A program made the position numbers and the translations under genes. A stretch of 64,000 bases of DNA from Epiperipatus broadwayi (lineage: Eukaryota; Onychophora; Udeonychophora; Euonychophora; Peripatidae). Shown here piece after piece: positions 24,204 through 35,002 of the stretch. Numbering within the stretch: the first letter of the stretch is position 1; the number at the start of each line of letters is the position of its first letter. Under the pieces are notes generated by a model. That model was not told where the DNA came from, ran no database searches, and saw only the letters and a list, made by a program, of their open reading frames with translations. The stretch is taken from assembly GCA_028023455.1 (NCBI GenBank), contig JAQFVV010012416.1, positions 4,569,594 to 4,633,593 on the forward strand, read 5' to 3'.

Positions 24204-24289
24204 ACAGGTCATCATCTCTCGTATATATCTTTATTACATGAAGAGTGTTTATGTAGAGCAAATTGTCTCATTTTTATTTTCAAACGTCA

Positions 24290-25195
24290 AATGATGTGAT
24301 TGGTTTTTTAAAATGCTTCCGAACTTCAGCAAAAATTACAAGATCTATCAAATAAAAGCAAGAAAATAGAACTAAAAATAAACACTGAAAAAAAAAGACT
24401 AAAGAAAAATGCAGTAGTTTTTCAAAAGTAAGAAAGTAATTATTAATATTAATGAATTAGAAGTAAATAATTCATAGAATTAAATTTCGATTAACTACTT
24501 TTTTGTAAATAAATGTATATTTAAATATAATATGATTGTAGGTATGCACCATAAGATTTTTAATTAATGTATTCTACCAATGCTTATTTATGGTTGTCAG
24601 ATTGAAACACTTAATGGAAAATCCATTCAGAGATTTCAGATCACAGTATGAAATATAAACATCACATGATCACCATTTCTTATGTTTGCTTATAACTGTT
24701 ATTAAAACAGTCTGGGGATGTTGGATGAGTAGATACTAGATAGGGATTTTATGTACAAGCCTTCTGTCATCCATTGATTACTCTAGCTTGCTGTGAGCGT
24801 CAATACGTACAGTGACTTTTGCCTGTTTTAATTTTAGTATGAAATATAAAGTGAAGAACGTTGGGTTTCCCATAAGATAGTTAAAACAAAATACATGATT
24901 GAGAAAATAAACAGGAATTGTTGATATTTTTAAAGGAATTAAGAGATTGTAATAGAGTAAAGCTGAATTTGATGTTAGAAGAGATCATAGCAAATGGATA
25001 ATTAATAATTTAAACTGGATTCTAAGAGATAACAAAAGACCTATAAAGGGACTAGGTGTGAGATAAATAGATTGGATAAGAATGTTTTCTGATGTGCTGT
25101 AAGAAGAAAAGCTATAGATTAAAAAAAACTGAATTGAACTTGAAAAGACTTTGATCTTACTATGGATTTATAGTAATTAAAAGTAATGAAGATAA
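24290..25195 (+). mobile_element. RTE-like LINE 3' part, interrupted by element A
   Basis: Broken frames give LKINTEKKRLK-like and NELEVNN segments near 24380-24460. A SIQRFQITV-like segment ends at the element A insertion (24660-24835). After it come a thumb/C-terminal region, RPIKGLGVR and a worn tail ending near 25190. This is the same reverse transcriptase C-terminal order as 47530-48265. Confidence 0.6.
24660..24835 (-). mobile_element. Foldback element A, one arm, with 15-bp target duplication
   Basis: The perfect duplication AGTATGAAATATAAA flanks it (24645-24659 and 24836-24850). It starts with CATCACATGATCACCAT, the one-sided extension of A on the opposite strand, then AACTGTTATTAAAACAG. 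AGTCTGGGGATGTTGG follows, a trace of the hammerhead 3' side, and then one arm. Most of the other arm is deleted. Its removal rejoins RTE sequence. Confidence 0.75.
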
Positions 25196-25245
25196 TATAG
25201 ATATTATAGCAACTGCTTTCTCAGTTATATGATGAAAATAACATG

Positions 25246-25313
25246 TTTCTTGGGTCATACCATGCACTAGTTTATTGTTTCTTGGGTCATACCATGCACT
25301 AGTTTATTGTTCA
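25246..25313. repeat. 33-bp tandem duplication
   Basis: GTTTCTTGGGTCATACCATG through TAGTTTATT occurs twice without change, so the duplication is recent compared with neighbouring decayed elements. Confidence 0.8.
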
Positions 25314-25429
25314 AATTGCTACCATTTTGGTGCAATAACATTCATCCTGTTATATCTCAAATAGTATATTCTGTATATACTTCTACAAATCAATTACGTC
25401 ATTTTATTTTTCAAAAAATTAAATGTAAT

Positions 25430-25560
25430 TAGTGTATGGCATAGCTTCATGCACCAGTAAAGATTAAGACTCTGGGATTAAGATCCTCAGATTTATTCCA
25501 GTTCTGACACCGTTATAGCCCAAACTCTCCGATCAATAAAGCCCAACAATTATTTTGTTT
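25430..25560 (+). mobile_element. SINE2-type repeat (tentative)
   Basis: It has a spacing and tail (AATAAAGCCC) like the SINE2 copies, with a box A-like CAGTAAAGATTAAGACTCTG. Too diverged for a firm call. Confidence 0.3.
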
Positions 25561-25929
25561 TTAATATAATTAGTCCAATAGTGACCAATCTTTAACATAG
25601 TTTGAACCAATCTAGAATTTAATTTCTTTTAGATGAGTCATAAATAAATTTTGCACTTTTAATATTCAATTTTAAATGTATTTAATGCACAAATAATAAA
25701 AAAAATGTAATATAATGAAGAAAATGTGTAATTATATATTATTATATTTCTATTTGTTACTGATTTAAATACAAATTAAATATAGAGAAAACATATTTTA
25801 ACGTGAAACTTGACATTGAATGTCTTCCATTATTTGTAATATGCTAAAAAAAAATATGTAATTATATACTCTCCAATCCTATTTGTTACTGATTTCGATG
25901 CAAATTAAATACAGAAAAAAAAACATATT

Positions 25930-27577
25930 TTAATCTGAAACCTGACCTTGCATCACTTCCGCTTGTTTATTGTACTCTGGGTATATATAGGAAGTCTACA
26001 CGCAGTCACTCATAAGTTCATTCATTATCGTGGATCTGAAGTTTGATTTTAAAAAGATCTTTATTGAAAAACCACTTTCGCAGAGGTAAGTTAACTCAAA
26101 GCAGTTTAACCATTGAAAAAGTTTCCTTTAAGAATGAATATTTTTTTCCATATAAAAGGGTCCAAAATCTGTTTGCTGTTACTCTTGTTTTTAATTGTAG
26201 TTCAGATTGATTAAATTAGTAGCATTTTTATTTAACATATTTTCAATCTGTTACGTCATTGGGAAATATTAGTATCAACAAATGGATTTAAATTGAATGA
26301 GGCCATTGGTTGAATTTCAAAATTATTTTGCAGTTCATGGAGATTTTCAGAATATTCTTATGTTTTGATTTTCTTACATTTTTTAATGTAGTTCTCCAAA
26401 CATTGGAAAATGACTAAAATTACATTCCTTTATTTGGGATATCCATAAATATAATTTTGATTTTAATGTCTTACATTTCCTATTAATTCAGTAATAGTTT
26501 TTTTTTTTTGCTTCCTCTGAAGTTTAAGATTGAATATATTCATTTTTGTTGTTATGTCTCTAATATAAACTAAATGAGATAGTCAGCTATGATCATTAAG
26601 TTCTTCATAAAGTTTCATCTCTAGATTCTACAAATTGTTTTTATCTCTAAATGAAGCTCTAAAAATCGTTACAGGACTTCTCACTCATTCAGCCATTGAA
26701 CTTCAAAATGTAAAATTAAATGTCCATACTCAGCATTAGGATCATTAGTCAATATTTTGATTGATATAATCTGAAGGGGTCTGGCATGAATAGAATTTGT
26801 AATTTTTAGTAACTTTTATGACATGTTCATAATGCAGCACTTTTGTATATAATGCTTATTGTTATGTAGTGCAGTGGTAGGTAGTAAAAGAAGTTTGAAA
26901 ACTCAGCACCACTTTTACAAAATGAGATGAAGCCAATACCAGAACCAATTATATCAGGTGCACTATCTATTGTTACACACAAGTTTTTGAAACAGAAAAT
27001 TAATTTCTTTAATGTGCTTTTTTAATAATGTAGTGTGAGTCCTCTCCACTTGTTTTCCCCTTAATGGCAAAATTGGTAGCATATTTTCCTTCACTGAGCA
27101 ATCGTTAAAGACCATCTTTATAAAAATAATTATTTGAACTATAATGCAGATGGCTGTTAATTCACCATGCAGTAAACTTAGTAACGCATTTTTGTAAATC
27201 ATTTTTTACTTATGGTTTGATATTTTCAGATATTGTTTCAATTTTACTAGTGACTGAATTTCTGGATAATTGAATCTGGATAGCTGACATGCAGTAAGCA
27301 TTGCTTCTGCTGTCTTCAAAAGGTGTGCATTGTAAGTATGTGCGTAATCTTAAGTGATGCAATTATAGCAGCTTTCGTTTTTCATAGTCCTGATAAACAT
27401 TAATTGTTGGGCAACTAATGTACTTTTCATTTCTTTCAATTTAGATTTTCTTAAAATGCTATTCGAAGGATATTCAATATATTTTTCATAAACTGTTATA
27501 AAATGTTCTATTTTGCATTTTTTTCCCACAGCAACTGTTGAACCACAAATCAAACAAATACATTTATTAAAACAGTG
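25930..27577 (-). pseudogene. hAT transposase pseudogene, ZBED/GTF2IRD2-like
   Basis: Minus-strand fragments follow the order of hAT transposases of the ZBED5/GTF2IRD2 type. First is a BED-like zinc finger, CFNKCICLICGSTVAV, with the downstream H...Y (about 27570-27470). Then KLKEMKSTLVAQQLMF and the NSVTSKIE-like block. GKTSGEDSH leads into FLFQKLVC (about 27070-27000). A LYIRDITTKMN...LQ..., KSKLYLWISQIKECNFSHFP block lies at about 26575-26430. The C-terminal hAT dimerisation region reads LCESGFSIKIFLKSNFRST and then YNKQAEVM (about 26085-25950). Stops and frameshifts are numerous. Function in an intact relative: DNA cut-and-paste transposition. No terminal inverted repeats were identified. 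The 5' end is replaced by an element A remnant. Confidence 0.75.
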
Positions 27578-27662
27578 ATAAACTTTCCATATAGTAGTAA
27601 CACCCAGCATAAACCTTAATAATCAATGAATGCACTGGGTAGCGCTACTATATAAAGAGTTT
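27578..27662. mobile_element. Foldback element A, internal deletion derivative
   Basis: Left end CTTTCCATATAGTAGTAACA and right end GGGTAGCGCTACTATATAAA are inverses of each other, joined through AATAATCAATGAATGCA. Only about 80 bp of the usual 290 remain. It lies between the hAT pseudogene and LINE-1. Confidence 0.55.
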
Positions 27663-27995
27663 GTCAGCAAATGGTGTAAGGAAGGTATAGAAAATATTAG
27701 GCATCTGTTGATTGAATGTAAATGCTTGAAAGCAGAAAGGGTACAGATAATGAAGTTATGGGAGAATAGGTATGAACAAAGTGACTATACAGAAAGTGAG
27801 TTATTGGTTTTTATGCTGAGTTTGCAAAAAGATAAGGGGGGTTTAGATATAAAGGCCATAGAGGTGTGGAAATGGGATGGGGCAGAATATGGGAAGACTT
27901 AGAATGAGAAATGGAAAATAAAGTGGCTAACAGGTTTATCTAGGCATAATTGCTGAGATATTCTTGACTTCGTTTAAGGAGAAGCCAAAATACAT
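27663..27995 (+). mobile_element. LINE-1 3' end
   Basis: It is nearly identical to 4735-5075. It encodes KEGIENIRHLLIECKCLKAE through KWDGAEYGKT, followed by the same untranslated tail ending CATCACATCACAT. It is 5'-truncated exactly at the end of the element A remnant. Its low divergence from the 3-kb copy means both are recent. Confidence 0.8.
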
Positions 27996-28502
27996 CACAT
28001 CACATTACTTAATAGCTTATGTACGCTTGGGAAATGGTGATTGCGTGATGTTTAGTATTTTAAATACAGTTGTTTTTCAAATAAATAAATAAAAATATTT
28101 CTCTTCCCATTCCTCGTGGAAATGATAGTTGTATACACGTTTTCTCTTTTTCTGACTCATAGTAGACATAATTAGGGCAAATACAAAACAATTATTAACA
28201 TATTAACGATTAACATATATATATAACAAGCGTACATTTTTATATTTGGATAAAACCACCTATAAGTTGCCATACAACTTCAAAAAAATCGCTTCGTATA
28301 AAGTATTACAAAATAAACCAACTGCTTTCTTTCTCGGTAACTATAACTCCATGTTGAGCTTCAATGATACAAAAGTAGAGCTGCTCCATCATCGAGTTCC
28401 CATTGTTCATAAGATTGTGCCTCGCGAGCTACGGGTGGGCATTTCCGAAGCAATCTTCTAAACAAATTAAGAATTGCAACTAAATTAAAGTAAATGTTAT
28501 AT
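27996..28502. other. Spacer with one 71-aa ORF of unknown nature
   Basis: A plus-strand ORF at 28246-28461 starts MDKTTYKLPYNF and has balanced composition. I do not recognise it. No start context or neighbour supports it as a gene. Confidence 0.3.
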
Positions 28503-28896
28503 AATGTAACGGTACGGATTCCCTAAGGAAATATCAAGGTGGTCACATCTCATTATAATCAGATGTTGGGTCTTCATATAGGATGCTATGAATAAGATGA
28601 TTTAACTTTAATCCGAAATTGAATCTATTTCAATGATAATAATTTAATATTAAATATTTAATATAGACACAATTGAAACTAAATCATTCAACCTTCACCT
28701 TTATTAATTGTTCCGTTATGCTCAGAATTCAAACTCATGGTAGGTTTTATAATTAACTCTCTTCAGGAGTTTCCCTCATTTCTACAGCAATAACAATACT
28801 CAATATATTTTTAAAGTTTATTTCACCTAAGTTATTAGGATATTAAATAAATATAATATATGTGTGTGGATATATGTATTTAACTTTATTTTGTTT

Positions 28897-29200
28897 CTAA
28901 ATATGAATTTTTTTCCTACAGTACAGGCTTTTTTATACCTGCATTTATATATGTAATATATAGAGGGTTTAAACTCAGACTTTTACCCGACACTTAACCA
29001 TCCATGCTATCTCATACCGCTGATATACTTGATCGCACACATGTCGAAAAGATAAATAACCCCCAATATATGTATTTCATGCTAAACCAGTACTCATCAG
29101 TTGGTCCAGATTATCATCTCCATACATATATACAATCAACGTTCAGCTTATATTAAGATAGCCAATCTTCACACTTTAATGCACAGGCTTCAAACCATTA
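28897..29200 (-). mobile_element. Hammerhead element B, defined insertion (304 bp)
   Basis: It is bounded by a perfect 12-bp duplication, TTTATTTTGTTT, at 28885-28896 and 29201-29212. The homologous site in copy 2 of the long repeat (TTTATTTTATTT near 36981) carries only one such unit, giving a true empty site. On the minus strand it runs from AATGGTTTGAAGCCTG through the hammerhead to GCCTGTACTGTAGGAAAAA. It has no ORF. This copy sets the ends and size of the family. Confidence 0.85.
29063..29104 (-). ncRNA. Hammerhead ribozyme motif, type I, B family
   Basis: Minus strand: CCAA, CTGATGA, a stem II GTACT/AGCAT with one A-C mismatch, GAAA, stem III ATA/TAT around CA, cleavage after AUA, TTGG. 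The core is intact. Confidence 0.7.
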
Positions 29201-29284
29201 TTTATTTTGTTTTGTAAAATGAATAAATAAGTTGAATAAATTAGAGATTTGTTTGAATTTAAAGTAAACTTTAACAATATTTAT

Positions 29285-30052
29285 TAATTCTTCAACCGCC
29301 TCTTACGAGGCATCTCGTCGACATCTGACGTCACTCTAACTCTGCTAGTTCTTATGCTAAAATATTCGTTTGACAGTTATTGATTAGGTTTTTAAAAGTT
29401 CTGTAAGATGGTGCCCTCTTCCGAATTATTTTACAAGTAAAAAATAAAAAAAAACCGCATTTTAAACTAAACAAAGAAAGAACCTTGTCAGTGATTCACT
29501 GTCAACTGGCTCTCAGCCGAAAAAGACATTCTGATTGGCTGGAAAGAACAAAGAAACTGCCTGATCAAAGAAAATAAAGAAAAACGCTGAGATTTTCATT
29601 TCGAATGCAATTTAAGTATTAAAAAAATATAATTTGAGAAATTAAACTAGTTTTTTAAAAAATATACCAAAAAACAAAATTATTTTCAAAAAATATTGAA
29701 GATTTTAGTAAAAATATTTAAGATTTAGCAAAAAGAAATCTTTACTTTTCGATAACGTAAAATTGAAAAAAAGCGTTTGTGTCAGCACTTTTTTGTTTAG
29801 ACATTCGCTTTATATTTGCCGAAATTGAATATATTTTATAATAAATAAATAGCAATTTATTTTTGAAAGAACTTTCGTTCTCTTTCATAACCTGAAAAAT
29901 TAGTAATATACTTTTTATAAATGTATCTGAGTTGAATTTAATATTATAGGCAAATATGTTTTAACAATAGGCTTTGTCTTCAGTTTGTGAGTTGGCCAAT
30001 TAAAAGATTTGATTTTTACCTCATACAACCAATAATATAATTAGCGGTTTAA
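29285..30052. other. Segment present only in repeat copy 1
   Basis: Copy 2 passes directly from CAATATTTATTAA to GAATAACAATTC, so this is an insertion in copy 1 or a deletion in copy 2. It has no ORF and no target duplication that I can define. Confidence 0.5.
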
Positions 30053-31624
30053 GAATAACAATTCAAATTTATTTAATATAATAAAAAAAATTATTATAAG
30101 TGTTTTACTTATATCTCTACTATTTTATAATATTAAATAATTAATATCTTTCCATATTTCCATAGTTTGTTATATTTTATAAAAAAAATTATAAAAAAGG
30201 CTAAACTAACTAATCTTAATTTAATACATATACAAATAAATAATAATATTATATTATACAATCCATATGAGAGAATTCCAACTTCATGAGATCGTTCCTA
30301 TGTAAAGTCATCATTAAGTAATAACAAACAAACAATATGAGGCAAAACGCTTAGCTTGTAATAATTTCTGTGTATCTTTATAGCTTCTCATTCAAGTGTG
30401 TCATATGCTTTGTTAATTTTTGTATATTATCAGATTAATTAAATTAGTAACAACAAAGTTCTGTTACGTCATAAATAAATCCAATATGAAGAAGTCGCTT
30501 TCATAGGAGACCTCAATTTTATTAAATATAAAATAAAAAAATATTTGACTTCAAGATCTTCTATTTTTCTTCATTTAGTCTTTCTTAAATGAATTATTCC
30601 AATGGCAAATGGATTTTAATAACAAATGAAATAAAATTAAATGTTTTAAAATAACGATCCCAGAAGATGATAATAGAAGTTCATATTACTGTCCTATTTA
30701 TTTTCATATTCATGAAGTAATGTTCCTTAAGAATAAAATCCTTTATTCCTTGGTCATCAATCATCTGTAAAACAATCAAGATATCCAGTTGTTCCTAGAA
30801 ATTCTTTTTGCATGATGTTAACATCTTTTCTTCCAGAAATTATGTCATTACCAATTGGAGTTTCACTTAAATTATATGGATGAAATTTATAGGAATTTCA
30901 GTAGGAATAAGTAATTACATTTATCTTCGGTTAAAACAATAGTATTATATCCGATGAGAAGTGATGTTTAATCACAACACGCATTTTTTTTATAGATATA
31001 ATCTTCTTGAATTAATTTTGATTTAAATATATAAATGTTTTCTGAAGAAGTTTATCTGTTTCAGAATTCCAATTTAGAACGATTTGATAAGCTTTTCTAA
31101 TTAATAAAATAAAAATATATGTAATTTTGTTTTGAAAATTTGAATAATAGCAATATTGTAATATATTTACTCTTTTGTTTGAGTGATATTAGAGTTTCGT
31201 TCTAATAAGACTTTTATCAATAAATAAATTGTTCAAATTATCGATCTATCTTTTTAAGGTACACTATATTCGAACACAGTAAAATTATTGTATATAGTGG
31301 TTCGTACATCGGCAAAAGATAGAATTCTTTAATAAATTATTTGATTCAGTATTTATAATAGAATCAACTTCAGATAGCATGTACTGCATATATCATTTGG
31401 TTTTCATGGTTTTTATATTGTATAATTAATAATTATTAAAAATGTCATTTCCTTGGTATTAGTTGCTAGGCTGTGACTTGACCTTAAGATTATCTCTCTA
31501 TCAATGTCTTGGTTAATGAATTTTATTAGTTTAAACAATAGTTTTATATAAATGAATGAAAAATCATTATTTATAATTGTTTCAATTTTATTAAAACAAC
31601 AATTGATCAACTCTATCCCATTGC

Positions 31625-32908
31625 ATGGTCCCATTTCTTAAGAGTGCTATTATCCCATCGCCTCTGGAGAACTTTAGACCAATCTCGATGACTCCGTTGA
31701 TTATTAAACTGACTAAAGCAATTAGCAAAGATAAAATTCAAAATCTCATTCTGCCATTTATCTCTAATTTTCAATTTGCAAAGAAAGGTAGTTCCACAGC
31801 TGAGGCACTCTGCCTATTCAAATTAATTACGGATTATACAAGAAAAAATAAAAAGTCAAAGCCAATAGTTGTCCAACTTGATATTTCAGCTGCTTTTGAC
31901 TCAGTCAGAATTCCTCAACTAATACATCTTCTAAGTGATCTGAACATTCACACAGGTATAATGAACATCATTACTAACCTTCTATTAAACAGACATATTG
32001 CAATTTCATTAAATGGCAAAATTTCAAACTCATTCACACCTACCAAGTCAATTCCACAGGGTCCTCCTCTTAGTCCCCTACTCTTCATTCTATATATAAA
32101 TCCATTCCTTAAATCTTTAGAGATGAATCTTCCTGGATTGTACATTCCTGGTATCAATAAATCTTCCTGGATGGATAATGTGGCAGTGTTCTTACCATCT
32201 AGAAAGTTCATACCGAAACTAATTCAAATTATGGACAATTTCACCATAGAGTCAGGTCTTGTGTTTAACCTTAGAAAATCTGCTGTATGGAGACTTTCAT
32301 CTGGAAAAGCCATTCCATCCCTTTTTACAGCTATGCCACAAACATTTTTAGGCTTACCAATGAGTCTCTGTCATGCAGCAATGAGGGTATTAATACAATA
32401 CACTATCATGAATTCTGCAAGAAAAATAATTAATTCACTTTCAAAAGTTTATACATCATTATTTGCAAAAGCAGCCCTTCTCAACATGTTACTGTTCTCC
32501 AGAATTGCTTACTACATGCTGTTCATTAAATTCTCATCAAAATTTATCCAGAATATAAACTCTCTTTGCTCTAGATTAATGTGGAAGGGTAAAACTGTTG
32601 CTATTAGCTTAAGAAGAGTGCAGAGACCCTCAATATTTAATGGCTTGTCACTGCATTCACTTCAGGTTCTTTGTCTACAGAAAGCAAATAACCTCATTAC
32701 AAGAATTAATGGGATTTTTCCTGATGACTCACCTTTTCTATCTATTCATCCTACAGATACTCCACCTCCAATTAATGATGGTTGGCTGACACAAGTCTTA
32801 ATTGACATTGCAAAAATTCTCACACCTTTAACTCAAATAAAACCAACGAAACTTCGTTATTGGGATGCCTATCTTATTTTTTTTTCCAACAATCATCCCA
32901 GATCATAA
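31625..32908 (+). CDS. LINE-3 reverse transcriptase ORF, partial (427 aa)
   Basis: This is the longest ORF in the window. It opens inside the reverse transcriptase: LENFRPISMTPLI is the usual NYRPIS block (residues 15-27), SSTAEAL the fingers block and VVQLDISAAFDSV the first palm block with its catalytic Asp (about residues 83-95). IPQGPPLSPLLFILYINPF is the QG.PLSP block (about 145-163). The catalytic WADD-type box is SWMDNVAVF at about residue 181, so the second Asp is Asn and catalysis should be lost. A thumb region and DGWLTQVLIDIAK follow. The annotated Met is internal to the original protein, because 5' truncation removed the start. Further C-terminal sequence lies in shifted frames after 32880. 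Clade unresolved. Confidence 0.75.
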   Translation: MVPFLKSAIIPSPLENFRPISMTPLIIKLTKAISKDKIQNLILPFISNFQFAKKGSSTAEALCLFKLITDYTRKNKKSKPIVVQLDISAAFDSVRIPQLIHLLSDLNIHTGIMNIITNLLLNRHIAISLNGKISNSFTPTKSIPQGPPLSPLLFILYINPFLKSLEMNLPGLYIPGINKSSWMDNVAVFLPSRKFIPKLIQIMDNFTIESGLVFNLRKSAVWRLSSGKAIPSLFTAMPQTFLGLPMSLCHAAMRVLIQYTIMNSARKIINSLSKVYTSLFAKAALLNMLLFSRIAYYMLFIKFSSKFIQNINSLCSRLMWKGKTVAISLRRVQRPSIFNGLSLHSLQVLCLQKANNLITRINGIFPDDSPFLSIHPTDTPPPINDGWLTQVLIDIAKILTPLTQIKPTKLRYWDAYLIFFSNNHPRS

Positions 32909-33055
32909 CATTCTCACCTGTAAAAACTTTGCAATTATAAAAAAAATATAAAAGATGTAATCTAGAGCCAAAATATTTGGACTTTCTTCTAAAGCTAAAT
33001 CTCAATGCCCTTCCAACAAGCCACTTTCTTGTGATGTATAGAGGTTTTTTTATCT

Positions 33056-33415
33056 TTGGACCCTGTTTGCTCACTCTGCCATAGGGAGGATAATACCATA
33101 TTTCACATTTTCAACGATTGTTTCTCTCTTCAGGGCTATAGAATATTGATTAATCAAATTTATACACCAAAGCATCCAATTATCAACACACTCATAGAAG
33201 ATTTTGCTTATGGGGATTTTGCAATTATAAGAAGTGCAACTTTCATCACTTTCTGTCTATGGTTTGTCAGATGCTTCCTAATCTTCAAGTCTGTTATACC
33301 TGATCCAACATTAATTTTTTTACAAAAATTAAAAGATATCAAAGAAAGAGATTTGAAGTTAGCTCCTCACTTAATAGTAAATTCCACATGGAATCTTATT
33401 AATATTGGACATTAA
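33056..33415 (+). pseudogene. LINE-3 C-terminal zinc-finger region
   Basis: It continues the ORF ending at 32908 after frameshifts. DPVCSLCHREDNTIFHIFNDC gives a CxxC...H...C arrangement, then a WFVRC block and STWNLINIGH at the stop. It aligns in layout with 60-415 of this window. Confidence 0.7.
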
Positions 33416-33574
33416 GTAATTTAATGGTTTATAAATGTATTGCCAAATTTAATGTTATTTTATAATTTTTTCTTTTATTGTAAACATAGCTGAATAAACC
33501 TGTTTTTGATACTAAAACAACTATATATATATATATATTAATCATAAATACTTATGTGATAGTTTTATTGAATG

Positions 33575-34249
33575 TTTATTTTAATTCTTAATATCTTTTT
33601 ATTTAACTGTATGTGAATAGTTTTATATATTTTTACATTTTGTATTTCACATTTCATTTCTCCTCTCGACTTAAGATTTTTAATTCTTAATATTAAAATA
33701 TTTATAATTATTATATTTAATAATAATTATGTTGCTATAATGGAAATTTGGAATTCCTATTTATTGTAAGATTAGTTGTCTGAAGAAATTATTCAATTTT
33801 TCCTCGATATGGTTTTAATATTAGAGCATTATATGTATCACATATTTCAACTCCACTGTCCAACGAATATGCATTTAACTATATATATATATTTGATTAT
33901 AGTAGATAATTATTTCAATGTATTATAGAATTGGTAATTTTATTTTGAAGATCCTTATTAAGGTAAAGTAATTTGAGTAATTTGATGAGTTTGAATCTAT
34001 GTAGATTCGTGTACCTTTATTTAATATGATTAATTATATTATTCATATTTTATTATGCAACATTATTATATTGGATTACTTCCCTTTTATTTATTTCTTA
34101 CAATTGATTTTCATACAATGTATGTTTGTCAATATATTAACTATTATTAGGTCTGATTTATTTAAGGTCATAGTTATTCTTTGTAGAATGGTATATCAAA
34201 ATTATAGTATGGTAGAAAATCTGATCATTTACAGTTACATTTAATTTAG
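33575..34249. other. Very AT-rich spacer
   Basis: Hydrophobic low-complexity ORFs only. Nothing recognised. Confidence 0.35.
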
Positions 34250-34696
34250 TGAGCCTATACATATTTCATGTATAGACCTATTTAAAGGTGCCAATCCTGC
34301 TCTTTCATTCTTGAAACTTACAAGATTTTCTCTAGCATCCAATAAACATATGAATTTGCCAACTTATGAGCATCCAATCTTCTGTTTCCATGCTAATTAT
34401 ATGATCAATCCTAGGTTTTTATTTTATAAATGAATCCATAAATTCTTTTATAGGAGTTCATTCTTTTATATATTTTTGGATACATCTATATTGTATTTGT
34501 TTTCCTTATACTTTTATTCCTTACTTTTCTTAACTATAATCCTGATAATTATGACATAATTTAATATTCTCATGTTATGAAATTTAAATAGTTATTAAAT
34601 TTCATTTATCTTTCTATTCAAAAATTTTAACAAAGAATAAATTTTTATTTTATATCTCTAATGAGCTTATTTTCCATTTTAGGAAATAAATTTGCT
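34250..34696 (-). other. Possible LINE coding remnant
   Basis: The minus strand gives short open stretches (for example DWMLISWQIHMFIGC) with plausible composition, upstream in sense of nothing recognisable. It may belong to the same decayed element as 35020-36130, split by element A. Low confidence. Confidence 0.2.
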
Positions 34697-34710
34697 TAGT
34701 TTTATCTTTA

Positions 34711-35002
34711 AACAGGTAAAACTCTCCATACAATAGTGCCATCCTGTGCCAACCAGAGTAATCAATGGATTCCAGAAGGCTTGTGCATAAAATCCCCATC
34801 TAGTACCTACTCATCCAATATCCCCAGACTAGTTTCTGGCTTGTGGCCTTCATCAGTGAAGAGCTCGGATCTGAGAGCACAAGCCTTCTGGAATCCATTG
34901 ATTACTCTGATTGGCTCAGGGTGGCACTACTGTATGGAGAGTTTTGCTTGTTTAATAACAGTTATATGATAACATAAGAGATGGTGATCATATGATGGTT
35001 AG
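34711..35002 (-). mobile_element. Foldback element A, most complete copy (292 bp)
   Basis: It is flanked by a perfect 14-bp duplication, TAGTTTTATCTTTA, at 34697-34710 and 35003-35016. The arms (about 34716-34817 and 34875-34957) pair over roughly 85-100 bp. The loop holds a complete hammerhead-like motif on the minus strand. A one-sided extension, AACAGTTATATGATAACATA then GATCATATGATGG, lies outside the right arm. It has no ORF. The long, variable duplications argue against ordinary cut-and-paste MITEs, whose duplications are short and fixed. Confidence 0.8.
34821..34862 (-). ncRNA. Hammerhead ribozyme motif, A family (best copy)
   Basis: Minus strand: stem I is TCTTCA with TGGGGA (six pairs, two of them G-U). 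Core CTGATGA. Stem II is GGC/GCC around CACAA, next to an A-A pair where G-C is usual. GAAA, minimal stem III (AC with GT around TA), GUC cleavage triplet. The A-A at the base of stem II could lower activity. Confidence 0.65.

Larger units (their letters stand above)
24028..24270 (-). mobile_element. Hammerhead element B2, tandem dimer
   Basis: Two units with a 103-bp period each contain ATAAATAAAGATACAATAAA, AGACAAATAAC(T/C)CCCAAGAT, a hammerhead block and CATCATCTCTC. The hammerheads are at 24063-24104 and 24166-24203. A downstream partial third unit (TATATATCTTTATTACATG) follows. A dimeric arrangement is what rolling-circle or read-through replication of a hammerhead-bearing element would leave; that origin is inference. 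Confidence 0.75.
31601..33512 (+). mobile_element. LINE-3 non-LTR retrotransposon, 5'-truncated
   Basis: It is flanked by TAAAACAAC at 31592-31600 and 33513-33521. Copy 2 of the long repeat carries a single ATTAAAACAACTATA at the equivalent place, so this is a clean insertion. It holds a reverse transcriptase ORF, then shifted C-terminal frames and a short 3' untranslated end. The same family ends the first 560 bases of the window. Confidence 0.8.
28503..33570. repeat. Long dispersed repeat, copy 1, with nested insertions
   Basis: It starts with GATTCCCTAAGGAAATATCA and matches 36603-39190 block by block. Shared blocks include AGAATTCCAACTTCATGAGA, CCTTGGTCATCAATCATC and TTAGTTGCTAGGCTG. Relative to copy 2 it has three extra segments: element B (28897-29200), about 770 bp at 29285-30052, and LINE-3 (31601-33512). 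Removing these leaves about 2.06 kb, close to copy 2 after its own extra segment is removed. No ORF is conserved, and I cannot tell whether it is a non-coding transposon or a segmental duplication. Confidence 0.75.

Noticed and set aside
25975-26090. A TATATATA box, a plausible initiator and a splice-donor-like GAGGTAAGT suggested a promoter and first exon.
   Set aside because: The minus strand of this stretch encodes the C-terminal LCES...RST region of the hAT transposase, which explains the conservation of the words. The promoter reading is chance.
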